Source of the DNA: an uncultured Chromatiaceae bacterium
GTDB taxonomy: Bacteria > Pseudomonadota > Gammaproteobacteria > Tenderiales > Tenderiaceae
DNA length: 33,741 nt
Direction of reading: 5' to 3'
Assembly: GCA_945787785.1 (NCBI GenBank)
Contig: CALZIO010000012.1
Span: forward strand, 1 to 33,741
In this document: positions 24,573 to 32,113 of the stretch, one piece after another
Numbering within the stretch: the stretch's first letter is position 1
How the letters are laid out: every line of letters begins with the position of its first letter
Position numbers and translations under genes: made by a program
The notes under the pieces: model-generated
Told to the model about the DNA's origin: nothing
What the model saw: the letters and a program-made list of their open reading frames with translations, nothing else
The model's database searches: none

Positions 24573-25529
24573 ATGCATGCAACATTACCCTTGCTTGAAG
24601 AAACAGATTTCCCCGCTATCAGACGCGGCAAGCTTGAGACGCTACAGGTTAATCTAGGCTATCGCTGTAACCAGCAATGCCTGCACTGCCACGTGAATGC
24701 CGGCCCCAAACGCAAGGAGAACATGGAGCGGGAAACTGCCGAACAGTTAATTGAATTTATAAAGGCCGCCAACATCAAACAGCTTGACCTGACTGGCGGC
24801 GCACCTGAGCTGAATCCAAACTTTCGTTTCCTGGTAATTGAAGCACGTAAGCTTGATGTTCATGTTATCGATCGTTGTAACCTCACCATCCTATTTGAAC
24901 CAGACCAAGAGGACCTGGCCCAATTTCTGGCCGATCACCAGGTTGAAGTGGTTGCCTCATTGCCCTGCTATCTAAAAGACAATGTAGAAAAACAACGTGG
25001 CAAAGGCGTGTTTGATGCCAGTCTGGCGGCACTGAAAAAACTAAATCACATTGGCTATGGCAAACAAGGGACAGGATTGACCCTGAACCTGATGTACAAC
25101 CCTCAGGGGCCAACATTACCGCCGTCACAGGTTGAACTGGAAATAGCCTACCGTGAGCATCTACAGGACTTTGGCATCGTCTTCAGCAATCTTCTTACCC
25201 TCACCAACATGCCAATCCAACGTTTTGGCAGCACGCTGATCTCGAAGGGCGAGTTTGAAGGCTACATGCAACTACTACGTGACAACTTCAAACAGGAAAA
25301 CCTGAACAATGTCATGTGTCGCAGCCTGATCAGCATCGATTGGCGGGGCTATGTGTATGACTGTGATTTTAATCAGATGCTCAACCTACCGGCCATGTTA
25401 AGCAATCAACCCAAAACCCATATCAAAGACCTGATGCAAACCAATATTGATGGCAAGGCCATTGTCATCAAGGATCACTGTTATGGCTGCACTGCGGGTC
25501 AAGGCAGTAGTTGTGGTGGAGCATTGTAG
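24573..25529 (+). CDS. arsS: Arsenosugar biosynthesis-type radical SAM protein
   Basis: 318 residues. The radical SAM iron-sulfur motif is CNQQCLHC (Cys32, Cys36, Cys39), preceded by the typical LQVNLGYR strand and followed by HVNAGP. LDLTGGAPELNP is the Gly-rich SAM-binding region, and the C-terminal Cys-rich part (about 240-318) has MCR, YDCDFNQMLNLP and HCYGCTAGQGSSCGG, diagnostic of the ArsS / rSAM-selenodomain family. Some members have selenocysteine in the Cys-rich end; here all of these positions are ordinary Cys codons. In the known pathway ArsS transfers the deoxyadenosyl moiety to dimethylarsenite. The start at 24573 was chosen because AAGGA lies seven bases upstream; an ATG 15 bases earlier is in frame. 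No ArsM methyltransferase is found in the window. Confidence 0.93.
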   Translation: MHATLPLLEETDFPAIRRGKLETLQVNLGYRCNQQCLHCHVNAGPKRKENMERETAEQLIEFIKAANIKQLDLTGGAPELNPNFRFLVIEARKLDVHVIDRCNLTILFEPDQEDLAQFLADHQVEVVASLPCYLKDNVEKQRGKGVFDASLAALKKLNHIGYGKQGTGLTLNLMYNPQGPTLPPSQVELEIAYREHLQDFGIVFSNLLTLTNMPIQRFGSTLISKGEFEGYMQLLRDNFKQENLNNVMCRSLISIDWRGYVYDCDFNQMLNLPAMLSNQPKTHIKDLMQTNIDGKAIVIKDHCYGCTAGQGSSCGGAL

Positions 25530-25534
25530 TCACA

Positions 25535-26206
25535 ATGCTCAAACTCTCTGTCGTCATCCCAACACTCAACGAAGCAGATAACATCGAGGCGACATTGTTG
25601 CCATTACAATCTTTGCGCCAGCAAGGTCACGAAGTGATTGTCGCGGATGGTGGTAGTCATGATCAAACCACCACTCTGGCCTCACCGCTAACTGATCAAC
25701 TCATCAACACACCTAAAGGACGTGCCAGGCAGATGAATAACGGGGCACGACAAGCCAGCGGTGACACACTGCTATTTCTACATGCAGACACTACCTTACC
25801 CACAAATGCTATAGAACTAATTTCAGAGGCACTTGTTAGCAAACCCTGGGGACGGTTTGATGTAAAACTGAGCGGCCAGCAAGCATTGCTACGAATAGTT
25901 GAATTTATGATGAACTGGCGTTCACGTTTGAGCTGCGTCGCCACAGGCGATCAGGCAATTTTTATCCGCCGTGAGCTATTTTCAAAGCTTGGCGGCTTTG
26001 CGGATATTCCATTAATGGAAGATATCAACTTGAGCAAGCGCCTCAAATATTACAGTCGCCCTGCCTGCATCAATACACCTGTTACCACCTCAAGTCGCCG
26101 CTGGGAAGAGCACGGCATCCTTAACACTATCCTGCTGATGTGGCGACTCAGACTGGCTTATTTTTTTGGTGCCACGCCGGAACAACTCAGCAAACGCTAT
26201 CAATAA
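25535..26206 (+). CDS. rSAM-associated family 2 glycosyltransferase (TIGR04283-like)
   Basis: 223 residues. It begins with the GT-A fold strand KLSVVIPTLNEADNI, followed by VIVADGGSHDQT (nucleotide-sugar binding), the KGRARQMNNGARQASGD block, the metal-binding-type FLHADT and, near residue 150, a GDQAIFIRRELF and GGFADIPLMEDINLSKR region. This pattern is typical of the transferase 2, rSAM/selenodomain-associated family found beside arsS. A role in attaching or modifying a sugar on the arsenosugar product is inferred from context. The ATG at 25535 lies five bases after the arsS stop, with GTGGAG upstream; the frame opens eight codons earlier inside arsS. It continues into the next gene with a four-base gap. 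Confidence 0.88.
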   Translation: MLKLSVVIPTLNEADNIEATLLPLQSLRQQGHEVIVADGGSHDQTTTLASPLTDQLINTPKGRARQMNNGARQASGDTLLFLHADTTLPTNAIELISEALVSKPWGRFDVKLSGQQALLRIVEFMMNWRSRLSCVATGDQAIFIRRELFSKLGGFADIPLMEDINLSKRLKYYSRPACINTPVTTSSRRWEEHGILNTILLMWRLRLAYFFGATPEQLSKRYQ

Positions 26207-26210
26207 CACC

Positions 26211-26834
26211 ATGCAGTTTCCTGAAGCTCGCATTTTGGTCTTTGCCAAGGCACCCATCCCTGGCCGGACCAAGACCCGTCTGATTCCTTCACTCGGCCAA
26301 CAAGGTGCGGCTGATTTGCATGCTCAACTGGTCAGGCACACCCTCGCCACGGCAACACAAACAAATTTATGCCCAGTCGAGCTATGGGGTTCAGAGGCGC
26401 TTGAGCACCCTTTCTTCAAGGAATGCCAGAAAAACTTCCCCATCACACTTAAACAACAACAAGGAACAGATCTGGGCGAGCGCATGGCAAATGCCTTTAA
26501 CGAAACGCTCAAGCAAGCAAACCAGGTAATTCTGATTGGGTCAGACTGCCCTGCCTTGACGGCAACAGACCTTGAGGAAGCACTGGCAACGTTAAAGGGG
26601 AATCACGATTGCGTACTCAAACCCGCAGAAGATGGTGGTTATGTTTTGATCGGTCTGACAAAGCCTGTAGAAGATATCTTCCACAATATTCACTGGGGCA
26701 GCGATACGGTGCTACGCGACACCCGCACACGGCTCAGTGCTATCGGTTGGCACTGGCATGAACAAGCAAGCATCTGGGACCTGGACCGGCCAGCTGACTT
26801 GGAAAAATTAAAACTGCTTGACTGGCAACCATGA
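26211..26834 (+). CDS. rSAM-associated transferase 1 (TIGR04282 / DUF2064-like)
   Basis: 207 residues. The N-terminus ARILVFAKAPIPGRTKTRL carries the nucleotidyltransferase-like signature of the DUF2064 family, followed by GTDLGERMANAF, the acidic motif VILIGSDCPALTATDLEEAL and KPAEDGGYVLIGL near residue 140. These are typical of the transferase 1, rSAM/selenodomain-associated family, usually encoded with the family 2 transferase and ArsS. It probably uses a nucleotide-sugar donor; the exact reaction is unknown. The start at 26211 was preferred over upstream frame extensions because it lies four bases after the preceding stop and directly begins the conserved domain. It appears to be the last gene of the operon. 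Confidence 0.88.
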   Translation: MQFPEARILVFAKAPIPGRTKTRLIPSLGQQGAADLHAQLVRHTLATATQTNLCPVELWGSEALEHPFFKECQKNFPITLKQQQGTDLGERMANAFNETLKQANQVILIGSDCPALTATDLEEALATLKGNHDCVLKPAEDGGYVLIGLTKPVEDIFHNIHWGSDTVLRDTRTRLSAIGWHWHEQASIWDLDRPADLEKLKLLDWQP

Positions 26835-26895
26835 CCACTAACCAAGCCACTGAAATTAAATAAAATTCATATCCTGCCGCTGATGATTGTGTGTG

Positions 26896-26909
26896 CTATT
26901 TTTAAATAG
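26896..26909. promoter_or_regulatory. 14-bp palindrome before the dehydrogenase gene
   Basis: CTATTTTTAAATAG is a perfect palindrome apart from its two-base centre, about 50 bases upstream of the dehydrogenase ATG. It may overlap a promoter -10 region or be an operator for a dimeric regulator. AT-rich palindromes also arise by chance. Confidence 0.3.
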
Positions 26910-26957
26910 TAATGGCCAAACAAAAACCAATTGATAACCGGGGCACGGAGGCATCAT

Positions 26958-28382
26958 ATGTCAGAGACCAGCACAAACGAACTCTCATTCAGTCAAAACG
27001 TAAATTTTCTTGTTGATCGGGCCATTGCCACGATGGACCTGGATGAAAACACTGCTGCGGCGATCAAAGCCTGCTCATCAATCATCCAGGTCACTTTTCC
27101 AGTAAAGATCCGTGACAAAATTGAAATGTTTACAGGCTGGCGTGCCGTGCACAGTACCCATCGCTTACCTGCCAAGGGCGGCATCCGTTATGCGCCCTAT
27201 GCGAATCAAGATGAAGTTGAAGCGCTGGCGTCATTGATGAGCTACAAATGTGCCTTGATGGATATTCCTTTCGGTGGTTCAAAGGGGGCATTGCTGATTG
27301 ACCCAAGCAAATACACCCGTGATGAATTACAGATGATCACCCGCCGCTTCACACTGGAGCTGGTACGGAAAGGATTTCTCAGCCCCTCTACCAATGTACC
27401 CGCCCCGGATGTTGGCACAGGTCAACGTGAAATGGCCTGGATGGCCGACACATACAAACACCTGTTTCCGGATGATATCAATGCCCAGGCCTGTGTCACT
27501 GGCAAACCGATTCAACATGGCGGCATTCGTGGCCGTACTGAGGCTACCGGACGTGGCGTGCAATATTCCATTCAGGAATTTTTCCGCCATCCTGCCGATG
27601 TCAAAAGGGCAAGACTGACACCCGGCCTGGAAGGCAAAAAGATCGTCGTGCAAGGGTTTGGTAACGTCGGCTATCACGCCTCGCGTCTGCTATCGACTGA
27701 AGATGATGCCAAAATCATTGCTGTTATCAAAAGTGAAGGAGTTTTGATTGATGAAAATGGTCTCGATATAGAAGCATTACACGAGCATATCATCGAGCAC
27801 AAAACCATGAAGGGCTTCCCTAATGCCCACTTTGATGAGGACGGCATCAAGGCGCTTGAGATGGAGTGTGACATCCTGATACCGGCCGCAGTCGAAGCAC
27901 AAATCACCTGTGCAAATGTGGATGGAATCAAAGCCAAACTCATCGTTGAAGCTGCCAATGGGCCGATCACGTATGAAGCGGACAAAGTGCTATGCACTAA
28001 AGGCGTTACAATCATCCCGGATATCTATGCCAATGCCGGGGGCGTAACTGTTTCCTATTTTGAATGGATTCGTAACCTGTCACACATCCGTTTTGGCCGT
28101 ATGCAGCGCAGGCATGAAGAGATGCGCAGCCGGGAGTTCGCACAGTTATTAGAAGAACTAAGCGGCCAATGTATATCGGAAGATGTTCGCAAGCGGGTAA
28201 TTCGTGGCGCCAACGAAGAAGACCTGGTTAATTCAGGCCTGGACGACACCATGCGTCATGGTTATCAGCAACTCAGTGAACTCTTAAACAGCAACGACAA
28301 AATCCATGACCTGCGTACAGCTGGATATGTGATTGCTATCGACAAGATTTCACGGACTTATCTGGATATCGGGATCTACTAA
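26958..28382 (+). CDS. Glu/Leu/Phe/Val dehydrogenase (glutamate dehydrogenase type)
   Basis: 474 residues, the usual length for the family. It catalyses reversible oxidative deamination of an amino acid, most likely glutamate, with NAD(P). Visible motifs: substrate-binding KGGIRYAPYANQDEVEALA (about 70-88), the catalytic-lysine block MDIPFGGSKGALLIDP (about 103-118), APDVGTGQREMAWM (about 151-164) and a Rossmann-type nucleotide fold with GFGNVG near residue 235. The C-terminal half has the conserved LIPAAVEAQI and EAANGPIT blocks. The start at 26958 is well supported by CGGAGG about seven bases upstream; the open frame begins further up at a TTG. Cofactor preference cannot be read with confidence. 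It is separated from the arsenosugar-type operon by 123 bases and probably has its own promoter. Confidence 0.93.
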   Translation: MSETSTNELSFSQNVNFLVDRAIATMDLDENTAAAIKACSSIIQVTFPVKIRDKIEMFTGWRAVHSTHRLPAKGGIRYAPYANQDEVEALASLMSYKCALMDIPFGGSKGALLIDPSKYTRDELQMITRRFTLELVRKGFLSPSTNVPAPDVGTGQREMAWMADTYKHLFPDDINAQACVTGKPIQHGGIRGRTEATGRGVQYSIQEFFRHPADVKRARLTPGLEGKKIVVQGFGNVGYHASRLLSTEDDAKIIAVIKSEGVLIDENGLDIEALHEHIIEHKTMKGFPNAHFDEDGIKALEMECDILIPAAVEAQITCANVDGIKAKLIVEAANGPITYEADKVLCTKGVTIIPDIYANAGGVTVSYFEWIRNLSHIRFGRMQRRHEEMRSREFAQLLEELSGQCISEDVRKRVIRGANEEDLVNSGLDDTMRHGYQQLSELLNSNDKIHDLRTAGYVIAIDKISRTYLDIGIY

Positions 28383-28398
28383 CCCCCACTAAAAGCAA

Positions 28399-28419
28399 GC
28401 CCGGCATCTTTGGCGGGGC
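28399..28419 (-). terminator. Possible terminator between convergent genes
   Basis: GCCC (28399-28402) and GGGC (28416-28419) pair, with one mismatch and two further G-C pairs inside, around a seven-base loop. On the minus strand it is followed by TTGCTTTT, so it fits a weak rho-independent terminator for the lipoprotein operon. It lies in the 47-bp gap between two convergent genes. The plus-strand side lacks a T-run. Confidence 0.4.
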
Positions 28420-28429
28420 CACAACTCGA

Positions 28430-31400
28430 TCAACGGCTCATTGGGGGGTACGGCACTGCTCCCTCGCCTGTAATTATCTCTGTTGGCGTCATAGAGAATA
28501 TGTTATCAACACCGGCATCATGTACAGCCTTGACTGTTAGCTCACGATTAACAGTCCAGGTGATAGTTTTATCATACAACTTCGGTTCATTATATTTAGC
28601 TACAGTTCCAGCATTAGCAACTTCAGTATCATCATACAACGGCAAATCCGGTGTCCGAACGCGTTTAATGATTGTCACATTATGCCCAGGTGGAATGCGA
28701 TACCAGCCACTAATCTCATCAATATCAGCAGAACTTGTGTTATCAAATGCTGTATAGCCAGAAACTGTAATTTCCACCTTATCATCATCACCCAAACCCA
28801 ATACTAAACGAGAGTCTTTTGGGTAACCTGGCTCTGAAACGTAGCTGTAAATTTCTTGTTGACTAAAGCTTCTAACAAGATCGCAAGAACGCTGAAGCAC
28901 ATTATCTTTGTTGAGCTCCCAATTCAACACGAGTGCAGGTTCAGGCAATAGTTGCCCAAATGATATTAGATAGTCAAAATAAAAAGTAACTATACCCTGT
29001 GAAAGAGTTATGGGGGGAAAACTAGCAAATTCGGAATCAAAATCCTCAACTGCAGTTACATCACCAGGCTCGGGCGGAATAGGTGTATCACTATCCACGT
29101 ACTCAAGCTCTCCAAAGACAGGCTCCGGTGGACTCACTGCCACCCACTGACCACCGCTGTAATTGAACACTTGGGCTGGATTCAGAATTAAATCCCAATC
29201 TTTTTCTGGATCGGCTTCACAAATATTCATCACATTTTCCGGAATACGCATTAACCAATCAATCGAAGTCTTAAGCCTAACTTTATTTTCACGCACCAAC
29301 TTTACGAACTCATGTACAGCATCATGTCCACCAGCATCTTCTGGCTGGACATAGATAGCTTTGCCCGTGGTATTGGTAAAGGTATAGCCAACTGCATCAA
29401 ATTCTCGACCATGCAGACTACCCCTCTGAGTGAAGGGTGTTGATGCAAAGAGGTCATGCCCAAAATCATCAAGCTGGTCAATAATGAGCTCAGACACTAT
29501 AAAATCGGTCTTGAATGTGAATAACTTTTCACCAACATTGCCCGCCTTGTCTTGCACATGCACACGCACTGCATGCACATCAATAGGTGAAGCTTGATCC
29601 CATGAGCTATGCAAAGTTTCTGAAGCCAAGGGAACAAGATATTCATCATCAATGGGAATCAGTTTTCTCCAATCTGAACTGGCATCCCCATTCTTCTCAT
29701 AACGAACTTGCACATCGAGTGCATCACGCTCAGTGGATACACCCTCAACAATCGGGTCATTTACTTGAAAGACAAAATACGGGATCGACTCATTTTCAAG
29801 CGAAGCACGGCTTATTGAAATACCATCTAAATCAATTTTATCAGTATTTATCTGGAGTGAATTCTCCTCATTCTTATCTGCCAAGTTACCAGAGAAAACC
29901 GTACTATCTGAACCGGAAAATATGGCCAAGCTATGCCCAGCACTTGTATCAATAACTGGAGGTGTTTGATCTGGAGTAATAATAATATCTTCTGGGAACT
30001 CATTACCTACCTCGTCTTTTAACACAAGAGACACATGGTTATCACCGGCTTCTAGCTGCAATTTAATAGACCAAGTATTATCATCATTAATTGAGACGGG
30101 CCGCCCCTGAATTTCAAATTGACTTATTCGCGAGCCATTATATTCAACATTACCGCTCAAAACATAACTCTGATCTTTTGTATAAAGCTCTGACGTCACG
30201 TTTATAAATGGACTGGTATTATCAAACTCAAACACAGAAGAGTGCGTCGCAACAGAATTACCTAACCAGTCCTTTGCAACCATGGTGACAGTATGCTTGC
30301 CGTCTTCAAACTGACGCGTATCAATGGGCACACTCCTATCACCGGGCACAACCAATATAGGTAATTCAAAATTATCCACACTATAACTCACACTACTTAT
30401 TAATTCTGGACTACCCAATTCAATAACATAATCAAAAACACCACTGTGGTAGCCACCAAGATTCTCACCAGCAGTTACTGAAACTTGATCTCCAATTAAT
30501 TGAGTTTCAACTCCGGCGAACAGGCGATGCTGGCTATTCAAAAAACGATATGCCAGAGGCAAAAGCTGCTCGACGGTGACACCACTAACATTGGCACTGC
30601 TTGATGCCATGGCTAGCATATGCTGCGCGAGAGAAATTCGATATGCATTCGGCGCCAGCGCAACCACACCCAGCGCCAAGTCAGTGACATTGTCAGTACC
30701 ACTGGATAATGCCTTTCCATCAAGCAAACCATCCGAGGCAACTTCTTTATAAAGCACCTGGCTCAGTGCAATGCTGTTGTATATGGCATGAGGTGCCAAA
30801 TCATTCTGTTCACTAACCCTTTTAGTCCAACTTGAAAGGGCTGAGAGAAAAAACCCATAAAGATGCTCAGCGGTAAGAGCGTCGTCCTGTCCTTGCTCCG
30901 CAATACTGCGCGGATAAACAGACACCACATCAAAACCAAACAAATCATTCATTTCAGCTGCCGCAGAAATAATCGCTTGCTCAACAGCAACACCTGAAAC
31001 AAGGCGATATTCAACCAGTGCAGCAGCCAGATGAGTCAAGGGAGTTACCATAATAGACAAGGCCTGACCTGGCTGCAGGATAACAACAGCCTTTAATACT
31101 TCGTCTTCTTTAATATCAATTTGCTGCCCCGTCGCCAATTCAACATAGCTACCGCTTCTTGCCTCAAGCAACACAGGGCGAGAAACAACGTTATCTAATT
31201 CAACTGAATAACTGCCGTCCGCAGCAGAAGTTGTGCTGGCAAGCAACCCCCCCCGTTCACCACCATCAAAAGCATAGACATTAATAAAAGCGCCACTAAT
31301 GGCGTCATCAACAACAAACCCAGAAATCGTGTTTGACGGCCGCTCAGGTGCCAAATCGCCAGACTCAGCCCCAGGGATTCCATTACAGGAAACCAACCCC

Positions 31401-31453
31401 AGCATTGATGCGATTAATAATGCGGCGACAGTGAAATGAAATAGTTTATTCAT
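28430..31453 (-). CDS. Large lipoprotein with Ig-like / carboxypeptidase-regulatory-like domains
   Basis: 1,007 residues of unknown function. A lipoprotein signal peptide ends in the lipobox GLVSC with Cys23 followed by Asn, so the mature protein is predicted to be lipid-anchored, probably at the outer membrane. Residues about 42-125 (ISGFVVDDAISGAFINVYAFD, DGSYSVELD) look like a carboxypeptidase-regulatory-like beta sandwich. A helical region follows (about 135-310), then repeated Ig-like modules with DKAGN-type and KDEVGNE blocks, and a less recognisable C-terminal part. A run of eight G lies at codons 68-70 (31247-31254). The start is supported by AGGGAAG just before the ATG. It is the last gene of a run with the barrel protein, 15 bases apart. 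It may be a cell-surface receptor or adhesin-associated protein; no enzymatic motif was seen. Confidence 0.8.
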   Translation of the reverse strand: MNKLFHFTVAALLIASMLGLVSCNGIPGAESGDLAPERPSNTISGFVVDDAISGAFINVYAFDGGERGGLLASTTSAADGSYSVELDNVVSRPVLLEARSGSYVELATGQQIDIKEDEVLKAVVILQPGQALSIMVTPLTHLAAALVEYRLVSGVAVEQAIISAAAEMNDLFGFDVVSVYPRSIAEQGQDDALTAEHLYGFFLSALSSWTKRVSEQNDLAPHAIYNSIALSQVLYKEVASDGLLDGKALSSGTDNVTDLALGVVALAPNAYRISLAQHMLAMASSSANVSGVTVEQLLPLAYRFLNSQHRLFAGVETQLIGDQVSVTAGENLGGYHSGVFDYVIELGSPELISSVSYSVDNFELPILVVPGDRSVPIDTRQFEDGKHTVTMVAKDWLGNSVATHSSVFEFDNTSPFINVTSELYTKDQSYVLSGNVEYNGSRISQFEIQGRPVSINDDNTWSIKLQLEAGDNHVSLVLKDEVGNEFPEDIIITPDQTPPVIDTSAGHSLAIFSGSDSTVFSGNLADKNEENSLQINTDKIDLDGISISRASLENESIPYFVFQVNDPIVEGVSTERDALDVQVRYEKNGDASSDWRKLIPIDDEYLVPLASETLHSSWDQASPIDVHAVRVHVQDKAGNVGEKLFTFKTDFIVSELIIDQLDDFGHDLFASTPFTQRGSLHGREFDAVGYTFTNTTGKAIYVQPEDAGGHDAVHEFVKLVRENKVRLKTSIDWLMRIPENVMNICEADPEKDWDLILNPAQVFNYSGGQWVAVSPPEPVFGELEYVDSDTPIPPEPGDVTAVEDFDSEFASFPPITLSQGIVTFYFDYLISFGQLLPEPALVLNWELNKDNVLQRSCDLVRSFSQQEIYSYVSEPGYPKDSRLVLGLGDDDKVEITVSGYTAFDNTSSADIDEISGWYRIPPGHNVTIIKRVRTPDLPLYDDTEVANAGTVAKYNEPKLYDKTITWTVNRELTVKAVHDAGVDNIFSMTPTEIITGEGAVPYPPMSR
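31247..31254 (-). repeat. Poly-G(8) tract near the 5' end of the lipoprotein gene
   Basis: Eight C on the plus strand code Arg-Gly-Gly in GERGGLL. Loss of one G would shift the frame to a stop at 31195-31197, and gain of one G would give a TGA about 18 codons downstream, so either change would truncate the product early. Length and place fit a phase-variable tract; switching has not been observed here. Confidence 0.85.
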
Positions 31454-31468
31454 GGTCTTCCCTAACCT

Positions 31469-32074
31469 TCAAAAACTAAACAGCAACCCCACAGAAATTA
31501 TAAACTCACTGGTGCCATCACTGAACGGAATACTCTTTTCGACTTTTCCCGCTACATTCCAGCCAGCAATATTCTTTTCAAGTACATAATTCAAAAGTAG
31601 TGCGGGTTCAAGCCCTGAACGATTTGGATATACTTGTGCCAGAAACCCTGAATTATCGGTGGTATGACGATCTTCGTAACGATCATAAGATAGCTGGAGC
31701 CCTACACCCAGCCACGAAGTTCCAATATTATGGCTAGCAATTTCTCTTTGCAAAGAAGCTTTTACACCAAACTGCTTAACCTGCTGCCCTATCTCGCTCG
31801 TTGATGCGGACAACACGGCTTCTTGATAAAAGGCTTCAGCCCAATACCGATATAAGCCAAAGGCTTGGTTAGTATAGAGGAGATTGAGCGGTCTCAACAC
31901 CCACTCATTATCAGTAGCACCGGTTGGATCTTTCACTGAAATATTCGCAACACCGACAGCAAACCCAAGCTTGGCTGTTTGCTGCGGCATACCTATCGCC
32001 GCTGCCATAGCATTGCTGCACGCCAAAACTCCTAAGCAGAAAACAACCGATATAAGATTGAAATTCAAAGCCAA
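31469..32074 (-). CDS. Probable outer-membrane beta-barrel protein
   Basis: 201 residues. An N-terminal signal peptide (VVFCLGVLACSNAMA, cleavage after AMA) is followed by alternating beta-strand sequence with aromatic girdles (LGFAVGVANISV, YRYWAEAFYQEAV, GVGLQLSYDRYED) and a C-terminus ending in LLFSF, the C-terminal Phe typical of outer-membrane barrels inserted by Bam. With about eight strands it is a small barrel; a function was not recognised. The start is unsure: the frame opens at TTG 32074 with no convincing ribosome-binding site, but the signal peptide demands a start close to there. It lies 15 bases before the lipoprotein gene and 39 bases after the membrane-protein gene, so the three are likely cotranscribed and may work as an envelope complex. 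Confidence 0.7.
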   Translation of the reverse strand: MALNFNLISVVFCLGVLACSNAMAAAIGMPQQTAKLGFAVGVANISVKDPTGATDNEWVLRPLNLLYTNQAFGLYRYWAEAFYQEAVLSASTSEIGQQVKQFGVKASLQREIASHNIGTSWLGVGLQLSYDRYEDRHTTDNSGFLAQVYPNRSGLEPALLLNYVLEKNIAGWNVAGKVEKSIPFSDGTSEFIISVGLLFSF

Positions 32075-32113
32075 ACTCTTTGAGTTATCATCAATGCAAG
32101 TGAAATTAACCGT

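Noticed and set aside
26831-26863. Ten-codon frame overlapping the stop of the second transferase (ATGA overlap)
   Set aside because: Too short, and no conserved content can be judged; overlap of ATG and TGA arises often by chance.
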